From Planctomycetaceae bacterium (GTDB lineage: Bacteria > Planctomycetota > Planctomycetia > Pirellulales > Pirellulaceae), in NCBI GenBank assembly GCA_005778405.1, contig SXOA01000187.1:1-44041 (forward strand): a stretch of 44,041 bases of DNA, read 5' to 3'. Both the position numbers and the translations under genes were made by a program. Shown piece by piece: positions 26,723 to 35,524 of this stretch. The notes beneath the pieces are model-generated. The model worked only from the letters and a program-made list of their open reading frames with translations. It did no database searches and had not been told where the DNA came from. Each line of letters opens with the position of its first letter. Position 1 is the first letter of the stretch.

Positions 26723-29619
26723 CCGAGCGACTTCCTCCGCAGCCCGGCGAATGGATCGACCGCAGCCGGCCGCTGGAGTTCCAATTTGAAGGGCATTCTT
26801 ACTCTGGCTTCGCGGGGGATAGCGTCACCAGTGCTTTGGCCGCAAACGGCCTACGGCACTTGGGGCGAAGCTTCAAGTATCATCGGGCGCGGGGCATCTA
26901 CAGCCTGGCCAATCACGATGTGAACGTGCTGGTGGAGGATGATCGACATACGAATATCCGTGGCGATGTAACTCCGCTGTGGGCTGGCGCGAAATTGCGC
27001 GCCGTCAACACTTTCGGCGGCCTGGCGGGCGATCGTCTGAAGATTGTTGATTGGTTCAGCAAGTTTCTCCCGGTCGGCTTTTATTACAAGGCGTTTCATA
27101 GCCCGAGGAGCCTGTTTCCCTTCTATGAACGGCGGATGAGGAACATCGCCGGCCTGGGGGCGGTGAACGCCAATTGGGAGCGGGAGCATTTTCCCGCTGC
27201 TTATGACTTTTGCGACGTGCTGGTGATTGGAGCAGGGTCAGCGGGATTGTCAGCGGCTATTGCTGCGGCAGGGCTTGGTCTGAAAGTCGTCGTCGTGGAT
27301 GAGCAACCGCGGCCAGGAGGGAGTTTCAACTACCAGTGGAATGGCGATGCCGCAGCCGCAAAGTTGTGGGCTGTGCTCGCTGCAACCGCCGCGTCTCTCG
27401 ATGTCCGCTGCTCCACGGTCGCCGCCGGCTATTACGCCGATCATTGGGTTGCTCTCGTCGATGAAGAGCGGCTGACCAAAATGCGAGCCCGCGCCGTCGT
27501 GTTGGCAACCGGAGCCGTCGAGCAGCCGGCCGTCTTTGGCAACAACGACCTGCCCGGCGTGATGCTGGCCACCGCGGCCCAGCGACTGATCCATCAATTC
27601 GCCGTAAAGCCATTCCGACGAGGTGTCGTTTTGACGGCAAATGACTATGGCTATCGCGCCGCACTCGATTTGCAGCAAGCCGGCGTTAAAGTGGCAGCCG
27701 TCATCGACCTCCGAGCGACGACCACAGACGGCTCCGTTGCCGCTAACGTGAAGCAAGCTGGCATATCCATCCACATTGGCCATGCTGTCACTTTTGCCAC
27801 CCCCAGCCGTGGCATGCAAGGGATTCAAAGCGTACAAGTCAGCCCGCTAGACTCCCATGGCCAGCCCAAGCCGTCCGCCAACATCGACATCCCCTGCGAT
27901 GGTCTCGCCATGAGCGTCGGCTTCGCCCCGGCGGACGGCCTTTTCTACCAGGCTGGCGGACGGATGGCATGGTCCGAGGATTTACAGCAGTTCATTCCCA
28001 AATCCGCGCCTGCCGGACTCTTCGCCGCTGGCAGGCTCAATGGAGTCTACGGTTTCGAGCAGGAAGCTGCCGATGGCAGCCGCGCGGGACTGGCGGCGGC
28101 TGCGTTCCTTGGCAAGTCGATCGAGCAAATTCCAGCGGATCCCGAGCGGCCGAAGCAATCGCCGACTCATCCCTACCCCATCTTCCCGCATCCCAAAACC
28201 AAATGCTTCGTCGATCTCGACGAAGATGTCCACTACAAGGACTTCGTCAACGCTGCCCAGGAGGGTTTTGACCAGGTCGAGCTGATGAAGCGGTATTCGA
28301 CGTTCGGCATGGGGACGAGCCAGGGAAAGCTTGCCAACATCAACGCCATCCGCATCCTGGCTCACGTCAAAGGGCAAACGGTACCGCAGACCGGCGTGAC
28401 GACCGCCCGCCCCTTCTACCATCCCGTCTCGCTCGGCCACCTCGCCGGCCGCGGCTTTCATCCGCACCGCCGCACGCCCATCGAAGGGCAGCATGAAGCT
28501 CTCGGAGCGGTGTTCATGTACGCGGGTGACTGGAAACGGCCATCCTACTACGCTCGACCAAGCGTCAGCCCGCAGGAAGCAATTGCGGCAGAGGTCACGG
28601 CTGTCCGCACAGCCGCGGGAATGATCGACGTTGGCACGCTCGGCAAGCTTGAAATCAGCGGTCCTGACGCCGGCGAATTCATCGAGCGGATCTACACCGG
28701 CCGCTTCGCCAAGATGAAGCCCGGCACCGCCCGCTACGGCCTGATGTGCGACGAATCGGGTGTCATCATTGACGACGGCCTCGTCGCCCGCCTGGCCGAT
28801 GACCGCTTCTACGTCACCACCACCACGAGCGCCGCCGGAGCCGTTTATCGCGAAATGCAGCGCTGGGCACAGATCTGGGGTCTGCAAGTCGTTCTCGCCA
28901 GCGCCACCGGCGCTCGCGGCGGCGTCAACGTTGCCGGTCCCAAGGCGCGGGAGATTCTGCAAGGACTCTGCGACTTCGATCTTTCGACAGCCGTGTTTCC
29001 GTATATGGCGGTCCGCGAGGGAACCATCGCCGGAGCGCCCGCCCGCTTCCTTCGCGTCGGCTTCGTTGGCGAATGGGGCTGCGAAATCCACATGCAGGCG
29101 TGTCAGGCAGTTCACGTCTGGTCCTCTCTCAAAATGACTGGCCAGCCGCATGGCATTCGCCCCTTTGGTGTCGAAGCCCAGCGGGTGCTCCGCCTCGAAA
29201 AAGCCCACATCATCGTCAGCCAGGATACCGACGGCCTGACCAACCCCTACGAAGCCAACATGGCTTGGGCCGTTAAGGACGACAAACCCTTCTTCATCGG
29301 CCAGCGCAGCCTCCGCATCATCCGCCCCCGCCCGCTCAAACGCATCCTCGCCGGCTTCACGCTCCCCGGCGAAACGCCGGCAGCCAAAGTTCCCAAAGAG
29401 TGTCACCTGATCATCGAGAACAAAGAAATCGTCGGTCGCGTCACCTCCATCACTCGTAGCCCGACACTGAATCAAGTCATCGGCCTCGCCTTCGTCAGCC
29501 CCGACCGCGCTCAACCTGGCACTCCGTTCCAAATTCGCCTCGACGACGGCTCACTCGTCACCGCCACCATCGTTGCAACCCCGTTCTACGATCCCCAAGG
29601 GGAGCGGCAAGAAAAGTAG
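26719..29619 (+). CDS. soxA: Sarcosine oxidase / N-methylglutamate dehydrogenase alpha-subunit-like protein
   Basis: 966 residues, the usual length for SoxA/MgdC. Order: an N-terminal ferredoxin-like (Fer2_4-type) domain at about 10-100 (FEGHSYSGFAGDSVTSALAANG), an NAD(P)/FAD Rossmann domain with VLVIGAGSAGLSAAIAAAG near 170, an ATGAVEQPAVFGNNDLPGVM flavoprotein segment, and a C-terminal aminomethyltransferase (GCV_T) region from about 630 with the folate-site-like GFVGEWGCEIHM. Known enzymes use this subunit for NAD and tetrahydrofolate binding, with the catalytic flavin in the beta subunit. No SoxB/MgdA beta gene is present nearby. It could serve sarcosine, N-methylglutamate or another N-methyl substrate. 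Confidence 0.9.
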   Translation: MTERLPPQPGEWIDRSRPLEFQFEGHSYSGFAGDSVTSALAANGLRHLGRSFKYHRARGIYSLANHDVNVLVEDDRHTNIRGDVTPLWAGAKLRAVNTFGGLAGDRLKIVDWFSKFLPVGFYYKAFHSPRSLFPFYERRMRNIAGLGAVNANWEREHFPAAYDFCDVLVIGAGSAGLSAAIAAAGLGLKVVVVDEQPRPGGSFNYQWNGDAAAAKLWAVLAATAASLDVRCSTVAAGYYADHWVALVDEERLTKMRARAVVLATGAVEQPAVFGNNDLPGVMLATAAQRLIHQFAVKPFRRGVVLTANDYGYRAALDLQQAGVKVAAVIDLRATTTDGSVAANVKQAGISIHIGHAVTFATPSRGMQGIQSVQVSPLDSHGQPKPSANIDIPCDGLAMSVGFAPADGLFYQAGGRMAWSEDLQQFIPKSAPAGLFAAGRLNGVYGFEQEAADGSRAGLAAAAFLGKSIEQIPADPERPKQSPTHPYPIFPHPKTKCFVDLDEDVHYKDFVNAAQEGFDQVELMKRYSTFGMGTSQGKLANINAIRILAHVKGQTVPQTGVTTARPFYHPVSLGHLAGRGFHPHRRTPIEGQHEALGAVFMYAGDWKRPSYYARPSVSPQEAIAAEVTAVRTAAGMIDVGTLGKLEISGPDAGEFIERIYTGRFAKMKPGTARYGLMCDESGVIIDDGLVARLADDRFYVTTTTSAAGAVYREMQRWAQIWGLQVVLASATGARGGVNVAGPKAREILQGLCDFDLSTAVFPYMAVREGTIAGAPARFLRVGFVGEWGCEIHMQACQAVHVWSSLKMTGQPHGIRPFGVEAQRVLRLEKAHIIVSQDTDGLTNPYEANMAWAVKDDKPFFIGQRSLRIIRPRPLKRILAGFTLPGETPAAKVPKECHLIIENKEIVGRVTSITRSPTLNQVIGLAFVSPDRAQPGTPFQIRLDDGSLVTATIVATPFYDPQGERQEK

Positions 29620-29621
29620 GC

Positions 29622-29637
29622 CGCGAGTCCTCTCGCG
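29622..29637. repeat. Short hairpin between soxA-like and soxG-like genes
   Basis: cgcgag (29622-29627) and ctcgcg (29632-29637) with loop tcct, five bases after the soxA-like stop. It is too short to call a terminator and resembles the GC-rich dyads seen elsewhere in this window. Confidence 0.35.
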
Positions 29638-29663
29638 AGCTATCCGAATGATCGTATCCACCA

Positions 29664-30359
29664 ATGTTCAAGCCACAATTTAGCCCGCTGCACGACGCAA
29701 TTCAGCACGAGCATCCATACGCAAAGTGGTGCGACGTCCAGGATATGCCTGTTTTTCTCCACCTGATCAACCCCGCCAAGGAACTCGAACTCGCCAAGAT
29801 TCTCGCCCTCGCCGACGCCAGCTTTCTGCCGCGGATCGTCCTCAAGGGCCCCGGCGCGGCGGCGTACTTGCAGAGCCTCGGCATTCCAATTCCCGAGGGC
29901 CTCCTGAAAGTTGCTCCTCTGAAAAACGGCGGCCTCATCGCCCGCACCGGCGGCAGCGAGTTCTTCCTGGAAAGCGGCCCCGTAGGATGGCCTTCCCAGG
30001 CCGCGGCGGACGGGCTACGAAGCCCATCCTACAAAGAGGGCGTCTACCCCGTCCTCCGCCAGGATGCCTCCCTCGTCATCAGCGGCTCTCGCGCCGGCGA
30101 GATGTTCCGCCACATTTCGAGCTACGACTTTATCGGCGAGCAGCATGGCGATTTGGTCTTCACTCCCATCGCTGGAGTCACCTGCTCGGTGCTGCGAACC
30201 ACCTTAAAGGGCCGCCCCGTCTTTCGCCTCTGGACGGACGGAACTTACGGCACTTATATTTGGCACACGCTCCTGGAGGTTGCCAAGGAACTGGATGGCG
30301 GAGCGGTGGGCACGGCTGTCTTCTTTCCCGAACTTGCGAGTAAGGACAATCAGCCATGA
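29664..30359 (+). CDS. soxG: Sarcosine oxidase / N-methylglutamate dehydrogenase gamma-subunit-like protein
   Basis: 231 residues. The order of segments ([34 protein letters not shown], then WPS..., [39 protein letters not shown]) fits the gamma subunit, a GcvT-like protein (SoxG/MgdD), which supports the alpha-beta interface and folate site. Residues 107-123 ([16 protein letters not shown]) are encoded by a palindromic repeat and interrupt the homologous sequence between ESGP and [11 protein letters not shown]. That may be why the gene is somewhat longer than the usual 190-210 residues. Its stop overlaps the next start (ATGA). Confidence 0.8.
   Translation: MFKPQFSPLHDAIQHEHPYAKWCDVQDMPVFLHLINPAKELELAKILALADASFLPRIVLKGPGAAAYLQSLGIPIPEGLLKVAPLKNGGLIARTGGSEFFLESGPVGWPSQAAADGLRSPSYKEGVYPVLRQDASLVISGSRAGEMFRHISSYDFIGEQHGDLVFTPIAGVTCSVLRTTLKGRPVFRLWTDGTYGTYIWHTLLEVAKELDGGAVGTAVFFPELASKDNQP
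29982..30032. repeat. Double-hairpin palindromic repeat in frame inside the soxG-like gene
   Basis: Outer arms gtaggatgg (29982-29990) and ccatcctac (30024-30032) match over nine bases. Inside each half is a smaller dyad: ggcct/aggcc (29989-29993 with 29998-30002) and gggct/agccc (30012-30016 with 30021-30025), so it can fold as two hairpins on a common stem. It has the look of a dispersed planctomycete repeat, yet it is fully translated here with no stop. Confidence 0.8.
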
Positions 30360-31696
30360 CTCCCGAACAAGCGTCCGCCTTCCTCTCCGAGCACAAGATT
30401 AAGTTCGTCCTGGCTCAGTTCGTCGATATCCACGGCGTGGCCAAGACGAAGTCCGTTCCCGCCAGCCATTTTCAGGACATCCTCGAAGGGGGCGCGGGCT
30501 TCGCCGGCTTTGCCGTTTGGGGCCTGGGCCAGGAGCCGCACGACCCCGACTACATGGCGGTCGGCGATCTCTCGACTCTTTCGCTCGTCCCCTGGCAGCC
30601 GGGCTATGCCCGCATCGTTTGCAACGGCCGCGTCCGCGGCGAACCGTGGCCGTTCGACACTCGCCAGGTTCTCCTTGAGCAAACGGCAAGGCTCGCGGAA
30701 CGGGGCTGGGTGATGAACGTTGGCATGGAGCCGGAGTTCATGCTCCTCGCTCGCCGGTCGGACGGCAAGTTCGGTCCCGCCGATGTGAGCGACGCTCTCG
30801 ATAAGCCCTGCTACGACTACAAAGGCCTCTCCCGCAGCCGCGTCTTTCTGGAAAAACTCGTCTCCGCCATGATCGAGGTCGATATCGACGTCTATCAGAT
30901 TGACCACGAGGACGGTAACGGCCAGTTCGAAATCAACTTCACCTACTCCGACGCCCTCACTACCTCCGACCGGCTGATCCTCTTCCGGATGGCGGCCAGC
31001 GAAATTGCCCACGAGCTCGGGGCCGTCTGCACGTTCATGCCCAAGCCGTTCTCCAACCGGACTGGCAGCGGGATGCACATGCACATCTCGATTGCCGACA
31101 AGCACAATCCAGGGCACAACCTCTTCTACGACAAAGCCGACAGCCGCGGCTTGGGGTTATCGAAACTCGCTTATCACTTCCTCGGAGGCCTGCTGGCCCA
31201 CGCTCCGGCACTCACGGCCTTGAATGCACCCTCGGTTAATTCCTACAAGCGGCTGGTCGTTGGCCGATCCCTTTCCGGTGCGACTTGGGCTCCGGCATTC
31301 ATCTCTTACGGCGACAACAACCGCACGTCGATGATCCGCATCCCCTTCGGCCGGGTCGAGCTGCGGCTGACCGATTCGTGTGCCAACCCCTATCTCGCGT
31401 CCGCAGCCGCCATTGCCGCCGGGCTCGACGGCATCGACCGCAAGCTGGACCCCGGTGAGCCGCACAATTTCAACCACTACACCGCAACGCCCGAGGAATT
31501 GGCCGCGAAAGGCATCAAAGTCCTTCCTCAGTCCTTGCACGAGGCCCTGCTCGCCCTCGAAGCCGACCCGCTCTTCGCCGAGACGCTGGGCCGCGATTTC
31601 ATCGGCGAATTCATCCGCCTCAAGCGAATGGAATGGGTAGAATACTCTCGGCACGTCTCCGACTGGGAAGTGTCGCGGTATTTGGAGTTCTTCTAA
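30356..31696 (+). CDS. glnT: Type III-like glutamine synthetase (GlnT / gamma-glutamylmethylamide synthetase family)
   Basis: 446 residues, the length of GlnT/GmaS proteins. Landmarks: an N-terminal beta-grasp with [23 protein letters not shown] (the metal-binding Glu strand), [26 protein letters not shown] (the ammonia/ATP-site His), and [32 protein letters not shown] near the end. GmaS ligates glutamate with methylamine to gamma-glutamylmethylamide; GlnT homologues may use ammonia. Which amine is used cannot be read directly. Position between the SoxG-like gene and the Mgs-like genes favours GmaS by context. It overlaps the upstream stop by four bases. Confidence 0.85.
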   Translation: MTPEQASAFLSEHKIKFVLAQFVDIHGVAKTKSVPASHFQDILEGGAGFAGFAVWGLGQEPHDPDYMAVGDLSTLSLVPWQPGYARIVCNGRVRGEPWPFDTRQVLLEQTARLAERGWVMNVGMEPEFMLLARRSDGKFGPADVSDALDKPCYDYKGLSRSRVFLEKLVSAMIEVDIDVYQIDHEDGNGQFEINFTYSDALTTSDRLILFRMAASEIAHELGAVCTFMPKPFSNRTGSGMHMHISIADKHNPGHNLFYDKADSRGLGLSKLAYHFLGGLLAHAPALTALNAPSVNSYKRLVVGRSLSGATWAPAFISYGDNNRTSMIRIPFGRVELRLTDSCANPYLASAAAIAAGLDGIDRKLDPGEPHNFNHYTATPEELAAKGIKVLPQSLHEALLALEADPLFAETLGRDFIGEFIRLKRMEWVEYSRHVSDWEVSRYLEFF

Positions 31697-31710
31697 ACAT
31701 CGAAATGGAG

Positions 31711-31786
31711 AACCACGGATATCACGGAGTTCACGGATAAGGGAGGCAAGTGTCTTTCATCCGTGCTTTCCGTGTCATCCGTGGTT
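31711..31786. repeat. Long imperfect hairpin between the glnT-like and mgsA-like genes
   Basis: aaccacggat (31711-31720) pairs with atccgtggtt (31777-31786), cacgga (31723-31728) with tccgtg (31769-31774), and cacggat (31732-31738) with atccgtg (31759-31765). The result is a stepped stem of three nested segments made from repeated cacgga units. It fills most of the only sizeable gap (100 bases) inside this gene cluster and ends 10 bases before the next ATG, so it could affect read-through or initiation. Confidence 0.75.
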
Positions 31787-31796
31787 TAGAATCAAA

Positions 31797-32693
31797 ATGT
31801 GCGGCATCATCGGCCTCCTCATGAAAAACAAGTCAGACCAGCCCTCCCTCGGGCGGCTGATGACGCCGATGTTTGACTGCATGGCGGAACGCGGCCCGGA
31901 TTCCGCCGGCCTCGCCGTCTTTGAGCCTCCCGTCGGTGCGGGACTTCGGCGATTCAACCTGTTCATTCCCGATCGCAAGTACGACTGGAACGCCCTGCTG
32001 AAGAATTTTCAAACGCAGACCGGCGCGACGGGACAAATGACGGCCCTCGAAAACCACGCCGTCCTCGTGTCGAGCATCGAGCCGGCAGCCATGAAAAACT
32101 GGCTGGCCGAATGCGATCCCTCGCCCCACCTCCTCTCCGTCGGCCGGCATATCGACATTTACAAAGACGAAGGGCATCCGAGCGACATTGCCCGTCGCTA
32201 CCATTTCCGCGAGCTCGCCGGCTCCCACTGCGTCGGCCACACGCGAATGGCGACCGAGTCGGCCGTCACCCCCGAGCACGCCCACCCCTTCACTGCCGGC
32301 GAGGATTTCTGCCTCGTCCACAACGGCTCCCTCTCCAATCCCTACATGCTCCGCCGCAAGCTGGAGGCCCAGGGGCTCCACTTCGAAACCGACAACGACA
32401 CCGAAGCCGCCTGCCGCTTCATCGAATGGCGGATGCAGCAGGGGGAAACGCTCGACCAGGCCCTGCACACCGCCTTCCAGGAGCTCGACGGCTTTTACAC
32501 GCTCCTCATCGCGACGAATGACCAGATGACTCTCGTGCGGGACGCCTTCGCTTGCAAGCCGGCGGTGGTGGCAGAGACGGACCAGTACGTCGCCATCTCC
32601 TCTGAATTCCGCTCGCTGGCCCATTTGCCGGGAGTCGAAAACGCCAACATCTTCGAGCCGCTCCCCGAGGTGATTTACTCATGGAAAGTGTAA
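31797..32693 (+). CDS. mgsA: Class II glutamine amidotransferase (glutaminase) subunit, MgsA/GltB N-domain-like
   Basis: 298 residues. It starts MCGIIGLL, so removal of Met exposes the Cys2 nucleophile of Ntn-type glutaminases. Landmarks: ERGPDSAGLAVF (arginine of the glutamine pocket), GHTRMATESAV, the Asn-Gly of LVHNGSLSNPYMLRRKL (oxyanion hole), and ETDNDTEAACRFIEWRM. It is a stand-alone version of the N-terminal domain of glutamate synthase, as in the N-methylglutamate synthase subunit MgsA. It would release ammonia, or methylamine in the NMG pathway, from an amide side chain. The next gene overlaps by 13 bases, indicating coupled translation. Confidence 0.85.
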   Translation: MCGIIGLLMKNKSDQPSLGRLMTPMFDCMAERGPDSAGLAVFEPPVGAGLRRFNLFIPDRKYDWNALLKNFQTQTGATGQMTALENHAVLVSSIEPAAMKNWLAECDPSPHLLSVGRHIDIYKDEGHPSDIARRYHFRELAGSHCVGHTRMATESAVTPEHAHPFTAGEDFCLVHNGSLSNPYMLRRKLEAQGLHFETDNDTEAACRFIEWRMQQGETLDQALHTAFQELDGFYTLLIATNDQMTLVRDAFACKPAVVAETDQYVAISSEFRSLAHLPGVENANIFEPLPEVIYSWKV

Positions 32694-33397
32694 AGGCCCT
32701 CGCGGAGCCGACAGCTCACCAACTCGACTTGTCCAAGATCAGCGTCCGCGAGTTGAACCAGTTTCTCCATCACGAGCTGCCGAAATCCGGCCTCCATCAC
32801 GTCGAGATTCTGCATCCCAACGGCATGCACAACCTGGCGGTCGGCGTCGATGCGGATGTGGAGATTAACATCCGCGGCCACGCCGGGTACTTCATCGGCG
32901 GCATGAACAAGCAAGCCCGCATCACCGTCCACGGCAGCGTCGGCTGGAGCGTGGCGGAGAACATCATGTCGGGCACGGTCCGCGTGAAAGGGAACGCCTC
33001 GGAATGTGCCGGGGCATCGGGCCACGGCGGCCTCGTCGTCATCGAAGGGAACGCCTCCTCCCGCTGCGGCATCTCCATGAAAGGGTGCGACATCGTCGTC
33101 GGCGGCTCCGTCGGCCATGTCTCCGCCTTCATGGCCCAAGCCGGCCGCCTCGTCGTCTGCGGCGACGCCGGCCCCGGCCTCGGCGACTCCCTTTACGAAG
33201 CCGTCCTCTACGTCCGCGGAAAAATCCACAGCCTCGGCGCCGACGCCCAAGAAGAGCCGTTGCAGGCGGAGGATATTGCTGCGCTCGGAGAGTTATTGCA
33301 GCAGGCTGGTTTTGACGCCAATCCCCGCGAGTTCAAACGGATCGGCTCGGCGCGGCGGCTGTATCACTGGAACTCGGAGCATCAGGGGGAGTATTAA
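32681..33397 (+). CDS. mgsB: GXGXG-domain subunit, MgsB / glutamate synthase C-domain-like
   Basis: 238 residues with the right-handed beta-helix (GXGXG) repeats of glutamate synthase alpha-subunit C-domains: NIRGHAGYFIGGMNKQARI, VHGSVGWSVAENIMSGTV, VKGNASECAGASGHGGLV, GGSVGHVSAFMAQAGRLVV. In glutamate synthase this domain is structural and links the glutaminase to the FMN domain; as a separate gene it matches MgsB. The partner FMN-binding synthase subunit (MgsC), normally the next gene, is not found: 249 non-coding bases and an unrelated kinase gene follow. It is probably the last gene of the operon. Confidence 0.83.
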   Translation: MESVKALAEPTAHQLDLSKISVRELNQFLHHELPKSGLHHVEILHPNGMHNLAVGVDADVEINIRGHAGYFIGGMNKQARITVHGSVGWSVAENIMSGTVRVKGNASECAGASGHGGLVVIEGNASSRCGISMKGCDIVVGGSVGHVSAFMAQAGRLVVCGDAGPGLGDSLYEAVLYVRGKIHSLGADAQEEPLQAEDIAALGELLQQAGFDANPREFKRIGSARRLYHWNSEHQGEY

Positions 33398-33646
33398 ACC
33401 CAACAGGGTTTTCTAGCCCGCATCTGGTAAGGCATTAGGCTGCGTTAGTATCCACAAACCGCATTTGGACACGGGATCTTTATGGGTTCGCATGGCGCAC
33501 AGTTCTCCATTGAGTTCGAGAACATAGAAGTCCGCAACGAACGTCCATCTCACCTTGCTGGGTCCACCAACTTCGGGCGTGCGAGCCGTCTTTCTTGCAT
33601 CGCGTAACCCTGGGCTCTAGAATCTGGGCGAAAGGGTTGGTGTGCC

Positions 33647-35431
33647 ATGTCCCTGAACAATAAGCCTCTGGATCCACCGGGAGAGGGTGCCGCTTCCCTC
33701 GCGTGCGCTAATGGCGTGCCTGGTGACGTTGAGACAGCCTCGCTGATTCCCCGTGCCGACCCCAATGAAACCATCACGACAAGCTCCCACTCCCATACCA
33801 CTGGTTCTTCTTCGGACGCGGCTCCGGCGCAAGTGGGTGAGAGGATTGGGCGGTACCTGATCCAGAAAGTGCTTGGACAGGGTGCGTTCGGGACCGTCTA
33901 CCTGGCGAACGACGAAGAGCTGGATCGCCAGGTGGCGATCAAGGTTCCCCGCCGCGACCGATTCCACGGCGACGAACTGCGTCAATTCCTGGACGAAGCA
34001 CGTACGGTGGCCAGGTTGCGGCATCCGGGGATTGTCTCGGTGTTTGATGCTGGCCGGACAGCCGAGGGCCTGCCGTTTGTCGCGCTGGCCTATATCGAGG
34101 GGTCGTCGCTCGACCAGATTCTCAAATCGCAATCCCCCAGCCCCGAGCGGGCCGCGCAGCTCATGGCGGACATCGCCGAGGCGGTGGCCGAAGCTCATCG
34201 GCTGGGGTTTGTCCATCGGGACCTGAAGCCGGCGAACATCCTGCTCGATGCTCACGGAAATCCACACGTCGCCGACTTCGGGCTGGCCGTGCATGAAAGC
34301 GCCCAGCGCCTCCGCGCCGGCGAACTCTCGGGAACCGTCCCCTACATGTCCCCCGAGCAAGTCCGCGGCGAAGTCCACCGGCTGGACGGCCGCTCCGACA
34401 TCTGGTCGCTGGGAGTCATCCTCTACCAGATGCTCACCGGTCGGCTGCCGTTCGGCGGCGACTCGTTCGCTCAGTTATCGGACGAGATCGAGCACCGCGA
34501 CCCCAAGCCCCCGCGGCAAATGAACGACCATTTGCCGAAGGAGCTGGAACGGATTTGCCTCAAGGCGATGTCCAAGGGGGCCGCGGAACGATACGCGACA
34601 GCCAAAGACATGGCCGACGAATTGAGGGCCTGGTTAAACTCTACGACCGATTCGGTGCAGGCTCCGCGCGAAGCCGCCCACCCGCTGCGGAATTGGCTCA
34701 TCGGCGGGCTGGTGGCCGGGGGCGGGCTCGCTCTTCTCGCGCTGGTCGCATGGCAATTCATTTTCTCGCAGCCCGAAACATCGGGACCAGAATCTGGATC
34801 GCCCACAGGTTCTTCCGTGAGCAATCACGTCAATCCCACGCCACAGCCGCTCCGTGTCCTGTCGCTCGACGTCCAGCACCTGGCCAACCAGAACGACAAA
34901 ACGGCCATTCCCCGGGGAGTTCTGGGAAGGGACTCTTTTTCGGCCCAGTTGCGGGACCATGTCACCATCGAGGCCAAACTGTCGCGGCCGGCCTATGCGT
35001 ATCTGATTGCCTTTCGCGCGGATGGAGAGATGGAGGTTTGTTTTCCCGAGGATGAATCCGTCTCCCCACCCCTCACCGACCACCCGCGCTATCCCTCCGT
35101 CAGCCGCGGCGTGGACTACGGGCTGAACGAGGGGGCCGGGTTATGGCTGTTTGCGGTCGTTGCTTCGGAGAGTCCCTTGCCGGCATTTCGGGATTGGCGG
35201 GCGAAGCAAGCGAGTGTGCCGTGGCGCTCCGCAGGGATGCAGCAAAACACTGTATTTCTGGATGACGGCGACTGGCTGGAAACCGCTACCCCTGGCAATC
35301 TCGACCGTGCCACGCGCGGAAAAGGGGTAGCCGCCCTGGAGAAAAAGCCGGTGACCGACCTGGTGGACTGGCTCAAGCAATCCACCGGCGCTGCCGCGAT
35401 ACGCGGGATTGGGTTTGGGGTGCGGGAATAG
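33647..35431 (+). CDS. Membrane-anchored Ser/Thr protein kinase with C-terminal DUF4384-like domain
   Basis: 594 residues. A 65-residue polar N-terminal tail precedes a Hanks-type kinase (about 70-340) with all catalytic motifs: LGQGAFGTVYLA, VAIKV, HRDLKPANILL (Asp192) and VADFGLA. A single membrane helix (WLIGGLVAGGGLALLALVAW, about 349-368) leads to an exported region of 220 residues. There AYLIAFRADGEMEVCFPEDE and LWLFAVVASE resemble DUF4384-type sensors often found beside caspase-like or CHAT proteins; this match is tentative. No PASTA or propeller repeats are seen. Two TPR-CHAT genes follow after 93 and 29 bases, so the kinase may regulate or report to them. The start is ATG 33647. Confidence 0.85.
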   Translation: MSLNNKPLDPPGEGAASLACANGVPGDVETASLIPRADPNETITTSSHSHTTGSSSDAAPAQVGERIGRYLIQKVLGQGAFGTVYLANDEELDRQVAIKVPRRDRFHGDELRQFLDEARTVARLRHPGIVSVFDAGRTAEGLPFVALAYIEGSSLDQILKSQSPSPERAAQLMADIAEAVAEAHRLGFVHRDLKPANILLDAHGNPHVADFGLAVHESAQRLRAGELSGTVPYMSPEQVRGEVHRLDGRSDIWSLGVILYQMLTGRLPFGGDSFAQLSDEIEHRDPKPPRQMNDHLPKELERICLKAMSKGAAERYATAKDMADELRAWLNSTTDSVQAPREAAHPLRNWLIGGLVAGGGLALLALVAWQFIFSQPETSGPESGSPTGSSVSNHVNPTPQPLRVLSLDVQHLANQNDKTAIPRGVLGRDSFSAQLRDHVTIEAKLSRPAYAYLIAFRADGEMEVCFPEDESVSPPLTDHPRYPSVSRGVDYGLNEGAGLWLFAVVASESPLPAFRDWRAKQASVPWRSAGMQQNTVFLDDGDWLETATPGNLDRATRGKGVAALEKKPVTDLVDWLKQSTGAAAIRGIGFGVRE

Positions 35432-35524
35432 GACTCCCCCTCTCCCTTCGGGAAAGTGCCGAGGCGGGGGTTATAGGATAGTTTTGCTATTGAAAGTCTG
35501 AATTGTCTTGAAGTGAGACCAACC

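Noticed and set aside
27982..29532. A 516-codon minus-strand open frame across the soxA-like gene
   Set aside because: It is antisense to clear SoxA/GCV_T homology; long antisense frames are common in GC-rich coding DNA.
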